Origin: Novosphingobium colocasiae
GTDB taxonomy: Bacteria; Pseudomonadota; Alphaproteobacteria; Sphingomonadales; Sphingomonadaceae
NCBI RefSeq assembly: GCF_014652555.1
Contig: NZ_BMZA01000004.1
Coordinates: 62,001-126,000, forward strand
DNA: 64,000 nt
Direction of reading: 5' to 3'
The notes beneath the pieces are model-generated. The model did no database searches and had not been told where the DNA came from. It saw only the letters and a program-made list of their open reading frames with translations. Made by a program: the position numbers and the translations under genes. Below are positions 60,097 to 64,000 of the stretch, piece after piece; position 1 is the first letter of the stretch, and every line of letters starts with the position of its first letter.

Positions 60097-62964
60097 CTAC
60101 TGCCCCGGCGCGGCCGCTCCGTTCGGCAGGACCAGCACCGTCACCGCAGCGCCCGGCGCGAGCCAGCGTTTTGCCATTGCCTGCACATCGGCGGGGGTGA
60201 GCGCGGCGAGGCGGGTCTGGGCGGCGAGGTAGCGGTCTATGCGGTCGCTTTCGGTCTGCGCGCGATCGACCAGCGACAGCCAGCCGCCGTTGGTCTTGAG
60301 CGCGTTGGCCAGGCTTTCCAGCATCGGCGCGCGCGCCCGCAGCAGGACGTCGGCATCGACCGGCGCGTCGCGGAGGGCCTGGACGGTCTCGGCGATCGCC
60401 GCGCGGGTGGCGGCCATTTCTGTGCCGTCGATCGACGCGGTGACGGTGAAGGTGCCGTAGCCCTTCCAGTCCCGCGACAGCGTGCTGGACGCTGAAGGCG
60501 AATAGGTCTTGCCCAGCTTTTCGCGCAAGGTGTCGGTCAGTTCGATCCGCATCACCCGCTCCAGCAGGCCGAGCTTGAGCGCTTCGAGCGGGTCGCTGTC
60601 GTCACGCGTCGGCCAGATGACCTGGACCAGCGCCTGATCGGCGGGGCCGTCGTGGCGGATCACGCGCAAGTTGCGCGCCGTGGTGAAGGGGCGCGGAGGT
60701 ACGTCGTCATGGCTGCGGAACTGCGCCTCGCGCGCCGGCAATGCGCCAAAGGTGGCGGCGACCATGGCGATCGCCTTGTCCTCGTCGAGATCGCCGACCA
60801 TGCCGATTTCGATCGCGCCATGGGTCAGGCGATCGGTGATGTCGGCCTTGAGCCGGGCATAGCTCAGCGCCCGGTAGGTGTCGGGGTTTTGCAGGGTGAA
60901 CCGCGGGTCGCCATCGCTGAGGATGCCGCCGATGTCGGCCCCCAGCGCCGAGCCGGGCGTGGCGCGCAGGCGGTTGAAGTAGGTGTTGATCGCCTGCCGG
61001 TACTGCACCTCGCCTTCGGCGCGATAGCCGGGGTCAGTGACGAGCGCGGCGAGCAGGCGCAGTTGCAGTTCCAGATCCTGCGGGGTGGTGCCCGCGCCGG
61101 CCTCGAACGTGCTGCCGGACGACGATAGCCCCAGTCCCACCGTGTGCCCGGCGAGCAGGGTGTCGAGATCATCGCGGCTGTGTTTGCCGAGGCCGCCTTC
61201 ATCCAGATAGGGCACCATCTCGGTCGCGGTGGGATTGGCGCGCGTGTCCAGCATGTCGCCACCGTCGATCGCAAGGCTGACCGCGATCTGGTCCTTGGCG
61301 ATATCGGTGCGTTTGAGGTTCAGCCGCACGCCGTTGGCGAACTGCACCTCGCGAATGCCGAGCCGCGCGTCGCGGGTATCGCTCTGCACGGTGCCGGGCG
61401 TGCCGAAGCTGTCGTAAGCGAAAGTGCCGGTTGCCGCTGTGGTGCCGCCCGCGATATCCGCGCGGATTGCTGCGTTCCAGGCCTTGCGCACCGCTTCAGT
61501 GCCGCCCACCGGCGCGGTGCGCCCGCTGAAGCGCAGCAGCGGGTCCTTGAGGGTGATGGCTTCGCGGCGAAGCGCCGCCAGCACGGCGGCCGGATCGATC
61601 GTGGACGCGAAACTTTCGAAGCGTTGCAGCGCCGATTGCGGCGTGGCGGGCACCAGCCGATCATCGACCAGATCGAGCGCTGCCTGCATCAGCGCGCCAT
61701 TGCTGCGCGTATCCGCCGAGGCGGCGGCGTCCATCAGCGCGCGGCGCACGTTGGCGACCGGTTCGGCCACTTCGGCATCGGTGAAGCCGCTTTTGAGGGC
61801 GGTGCGGTAGACCTGCGCGGCGGCATCCAGTCCGGGCTGCCATTTGCCATCGACGGTATCGACGATCAGCCGGGTGGAGCGCGCGGTTTCGAACACGTCA
61901 CCGGTGCCGAAGCCGGCTGCCCGGAACGGCGGCTCTGCCCGCCGCGACAGGCGCTGGAGCCGGCGGTTGACGATTTCATAGCCGATCTGGCGCAGCAGGT
62001 TCTCGCGCCGCTGGGCGACGGTATCGGGCTCGTCCAGCCACGGGCCGTTGCGCATGGCAACGATGCGTTCGGACAGCGCCGGATCGAGGTATACCCCCGT
62101 GCGGCCTTTGTCGGCGGTCTTGACCGGGCCGGCATCGGGCTGTGGCTCAAGCGGAGCGGCGCTCCAGCTTTCGAAGTGGCGGCGGATGGCAGCTTCTGCC
62201 GCATCGACATCGAAATCGCCGATGACGGCCAGCGTCACGTGGCCCGGCACATATTCGCGGCGATAGAACGCGGTCAGCCCTTCGGCGGTGGCGTTCTGGA
62301 TCGACGCCGGGGTACCGATCGGCAAGCGCTGGGCATAGCGCGAGCCGGGATAGAGGAAGCTGACGGAATCGACGAAATCGCGCAGGGCAAAGCTGTTGCG
62401 ATCGCGCATTTCCGAGAGGATCACGCCGCGCTCACGCCCCACCGCTTCGGGGGAGATGGTCAGTTCGCTCGCCGTCTCGCGCATCAGCATCAGCGCGGTG
62501 TCGATCAGATCGGCATCGGCGCGGGGCAGGTCGAGCTTGTAGACGGTGCGGTCGAAACTGGTGGAGGCGTTGGTATCGGCTCCGAAGGCCAGGCCTTTGC
62601 GTTCGAGCAGGGCCACCATCTGCCCTTCGGGCACCCGGGTGGAGCCGTTGAAGGCCATGTGTTCGAGGAAGTGGGCATAGCCCTGCTCGCCGTCGCTCTC
62701 GTCGAGCGAACCGGCGTTGACGTCCATCCGCACCAGCGCCGTGCCCTTGGGCATGGCGTTGTGGCGCAGGATCACCCGCATGCCGTTGGGCAGCCGCAGG
62801 AAGCGGTAATCCGGATCGACCGGAACGTCGCTCTTTTCGAAAGCCCAGCTCGTATCGTCAGGGCGCGGCGGCGGCGTGGATGCCACCTGCGGCGCGCAGG
62901 CGGAAAGCGTCAGCGCGGCGGCCAGCGACAGGGCGAGGGGGAAGCGGTAAGGGGAAGGGCGCAT
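60097..62964 (-). CDS. M16-family zinc metallopeptidase, lipoprotein
   Basis: 955 residues from ATG 62964. The signal peptide ends in lipobox LSAC, so the enzyme should be lipid-anchored in the envelope. The inverted zinc site HFLEHMAF (H-x-x-E-H) is about residue 95, in the first of two M16 pairs. A second, inactive M16 half follows (GTTPQDLELQLRLLAALVTD; GKTYSPSASSTLSRDWKGYG). It resembles PqqL-type periplasmic peptidases that degrade peptides. An ATG at 63000 would add twelve residues and spoil the signal. Confidence 0.9.
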   Translation of the reverse strand: MRPSPYRFPLALSLAAALTLSACAPQVASTPPPRPDDTSWAFEKSDVPVDPDYRFLRLPNGMRVILRHNAMPKGTALVRMDVNAGSLDESDGEQGYAHFLEHMAFNGSTRVPEGQMVALLERKGLAFGADTNASTSFDRTVYKLDLPRADADLIDTALMLMRETASELTISPEAVGRERGVILSEMRDRNSFALRDFVDSVSFLYPGSRYAQRLPIGTPASIQNATAEGLTAFYRREYVPGHVTLAVIGDFDVDAAEAAIRRHFESWSAAPLEPQPDAGPVKTADKGRTGVYLDPALSERIVAMRNGPWLDEPDTVAQRRENLLRQIGYEIVNRRLQRLSRRAEPPFRAAGFGTGDVFETARSTRLIVDTVDGKWQPGLDAAAQVYRTALKSGFTDAEVAEPVANVRRALMDAAASADTRSNGALMQAALDLVDDRLVPATPQSALQRFESFASTIDPAAVLAALRREAITLKDPLLRFSGRTAPVGGTEAVRKAWNAAIRADIAGGTTAATGTFAYDSFGTPGTVQSDTRDARLGIREVQFANGVRLNLKRTDIAKDQIAVSLAIDGGDMLDTRANPTATEMVPYLDEGGLGKHSRDDLDTLLAGHTVGLGLSSSGSTFEAGAGTTPQDLELQLRLLAALVTDPGYRAEGEVQYRQAINTYFNRLRATPGSALGADIGGILSDGDPRFTLQNPDTYRALSYARLKADITDRLTHGAIEIGMVGDLDEDKAIAMVAATFGALPAREAQFRSHDDVPPRPFTTARNLRVIRHDGPADQALVQVIWPTRDDSDPLEALKLGLLERVMRIELTDTLREKLGKTYSPSASSTLSRDWKGYGTFTVTASIDGTEMAATRAAIAETVQALRDAPVDADVLLRARAPMLESLANALKTNGGWLSLVDRAQTESDRIDRYLAAQTRLAALTPADVQAMAKRWLAPGAAVTVLVLPNGAAAPGQ

Positions 62965-63021
62965 CGCCGCGCACCCTAGCCGCTCGCCCGGCGGGGGCAA
63001 GCGGCTTGCCGGCGGCAGGTC

Positions 63022-63804
63022 TTACTTGCCGCGCAGCTTGCGGTGCTTGGACAGGTCGAACACTTCGGTCGGCCCGCTTTCGTCCTGCAGCAGGCCAAGG
63101 CGGCGGGCCACTTCCTGATAGGCCTCTTCCTCGCCGCCCAGATCGCGGCGGAAGCGGTCCTTGTCGAGCTTTTCGCCGGTGGTCATGTCCCACAGGCGGC
63201 AACCATCGGGGCTGATCTCGTCAGCCAGGATCACACGGCTGTAATCGCCGTCCCAGATGCGGCCGAATTCGAGCTTGAAATCGACGAGGCGGATGTTGAT
63301 CGCCGCGAACATGCCGCACATGAAATCGTTCACGCGGATCGCCATCGACGAGATGTCCTGCATCTCCTCGTTGGTGGCCCAGCCGAAGCAGGCGATGTGT
63401 TCCTCGGCGATCATCGGATCGCCCAGCGCATCGTCCTTGTAGTAATATTCGATCAGCGTGTGGGGCAGCATCTCGCCTTCGGGGATGCCGAGGCGCTTGG
63501 AGATGGAGCCAGCGGCGACATTGCGCACCACCACTTCGATCGGGATGATCTCCACCTGCCGCACCAGCTGTTCGCGCATGTTCAGGCGGCGGATGAAGTG
63601 GTTCGGCACGCCGATGTGGTTCAGGCGCGTGAAGACGTATTCGCTGATGCGGTTGTTGATGACGCCCTTGCCCTGGATCGTGCCCTTCTTGAGCGCGTTG
63701 AAGGCGGTGGCATCGTCCTTGAAATACTGGATGATCGTGCCGGGCTCGGGCCCTTCGTAGAGGATCTTGGCCTTGCCTTCGTAAATCTGACGGCGACGGG
63801 ACAT
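63022..63804 (-). CDS. purC: SAICAR synthetase
   Basis: 260 residues. Signature text: [54 protein letters not shown] and [12 protein letters not shown]. It couples AIR carboxylate to aspartate with ATP in purine synthesis. The ATG at 63804 starts at the family N-terminus; an upstream in-frame codon (63897) adds a non-family leader. A TATATG/TTGCTT promoter lies about 120 bases upstream. It is the fourth purine locus in the window, beside purN-M and purS-Q. Confidence 0.97.
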   Translation of the reverse strand: MSRRRQIYEGKAKILYEGPEPGTIIQYFKDDATAFNALKKGTIQGKGVINNRISEYVFTRLNHIGVPNHFIRRLNMREQLVRQVEIIPIEVVVRNVAAGSISKRLGIPEGEMLPHTLIEYYYKDDALGDPMIAEEHIACFGWATNEEMQDISSMAIRVNDFMCGMFAAINIRLVDFKLEFGRIWDGDYSRVILADEISPDGCRLWDMTTGEKLDKDRFRRDLGGEEEAYQEVARRLGLLQDESGPTEVFDLSKHRKLRGK

Positions 63805-63919
63805 CGGTTTCGTCCTTGGAGCAAGAGCTGGAAACGGGCTGACCAGCGGGCAAAAAAGAGCAAGCCCCGGCACACTCGAGTCGCTTGCGCGCCTCACGCG
63901 GCCGGGGCAATTCGGGCCG

Positions 63920-63947
63920 CATATAATGGATAGCGCTCCAAAAGCAA
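63920..63947 (-). promoter_or_regulatory. candidate purC promoter
   Basis: On the minus strand TTGCTT (63947-63942) and TATATG (63925-63920) are 16 bases apart, giving a leader of about 110 bases before purC. The -10 is the same as that proposed for ssrA. No PurR-type palindrome was noticed. Confidence 0.4.
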
Positions 63948-64000
63948 ACCGGGCTCATATGCCGGGCCAGGGCAATCGCACATAACGAGTTTACCTGCAG

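Overview
The window reads as chromosome of a high-GC alphaproteobacterium of the Sphingomonadales, most like Novosphingobium or a close relative. The grounds are: a circularly permuted, two-piece ssrA gene, which is typical of alphaproteobacteria; the lptD-surA-pdxA-rsmA gene order; a PurN-MmcQ/YjbR fusion; DUF2794, HdaA and HWE-kinase genes; malate synthase G; a PMT-type protein glycosyltransferase; and short dispersed palindromes of the kind common in sphingomonad intergenic DNA. Species-level placement is inference. Almost everything is housekeeping. I see no prophage, insertion sequence, CRISPR array, tRNA or rRNA.

Layout. 0-3.4 kb: the end of a TlyA-type rRNA methyltransferase, tspO, ubiK, a small conserved protein, recO and leuB. 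3.5-6.8 kb: a polyprenol-phosphate mannose synthase-like glycosyltransferase fused to a GtrA membrane domain faces a PMT-family glycosyltransferase, with a repeat-filled gap between them. 6.9-14.1 kb: metZ, an HWE sensor kinase, apaG, a LysR regulator, htpX, a LacI regulator and a membrane acyltransferase. 14.4-20.9 kb: a catabolic run of acylating aldehyde dehydrogenase, isobutyryl-CoA-type dehydrogenase, PHA synthase, 3-hydroxyisobutyryl-CoA hydrolase-like protein and enoyl-CoA hydratase, which fits valine breakdown. On the opposite strand (21-23.8 kb) lies lemA, two TPM-domain genes, a NUDIX hydrolase and a small Cys-rich protein that probably starts at CTG. 24-25.2 kb: mscL, ssrA and a small membrane protein.

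25.4-31 kb: glcB, two membrane-anchored PilZ proteins, a HigB/RelE-like toxin with an XRE antitoxin behind a perfect 12-bp inverted repeat, and then rsmA and pdxA. 31-35 kb: surA and lptD, which complete the outer-membrane biogenesis operon. 35-40 kb: pepA, holC, ndk and a small copper or redox group (DUF2946, outer-membrane protein, TlpA thioredoxin). 40-49.5 kb: purN-mmcQ, purM, hdaA, cysE, DUF2794, a DUF4328 gene broken by one amber codon, an SDR, purS and purQ. 49.5-53.4 kb: chrA and a membrane GGDEF-EAL protein. 53.4-54.4 kb: a second repeat island. 54.4-64 kb: glmS, a VapBC-like toxin-antitoxin pair behind a GATATC-rich palindrome, an AIM24-type gene, glmU, gph, an M16 peptidase and purC.

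The least explained sequence is the pair of gene-free islands at 4.7-5.46 kb and 53.5-54.3 kb. Each carries the same about 113-bp AT-rich element, with conserved GTTACA/TGTAAC boxes at both ends, and copies of a 155-165-bp hairpin-forming repeat. The two composites lie in opposite orientation about 48 kb apart. All functions here come from reading sequence and motifs; no database or folding program was run.
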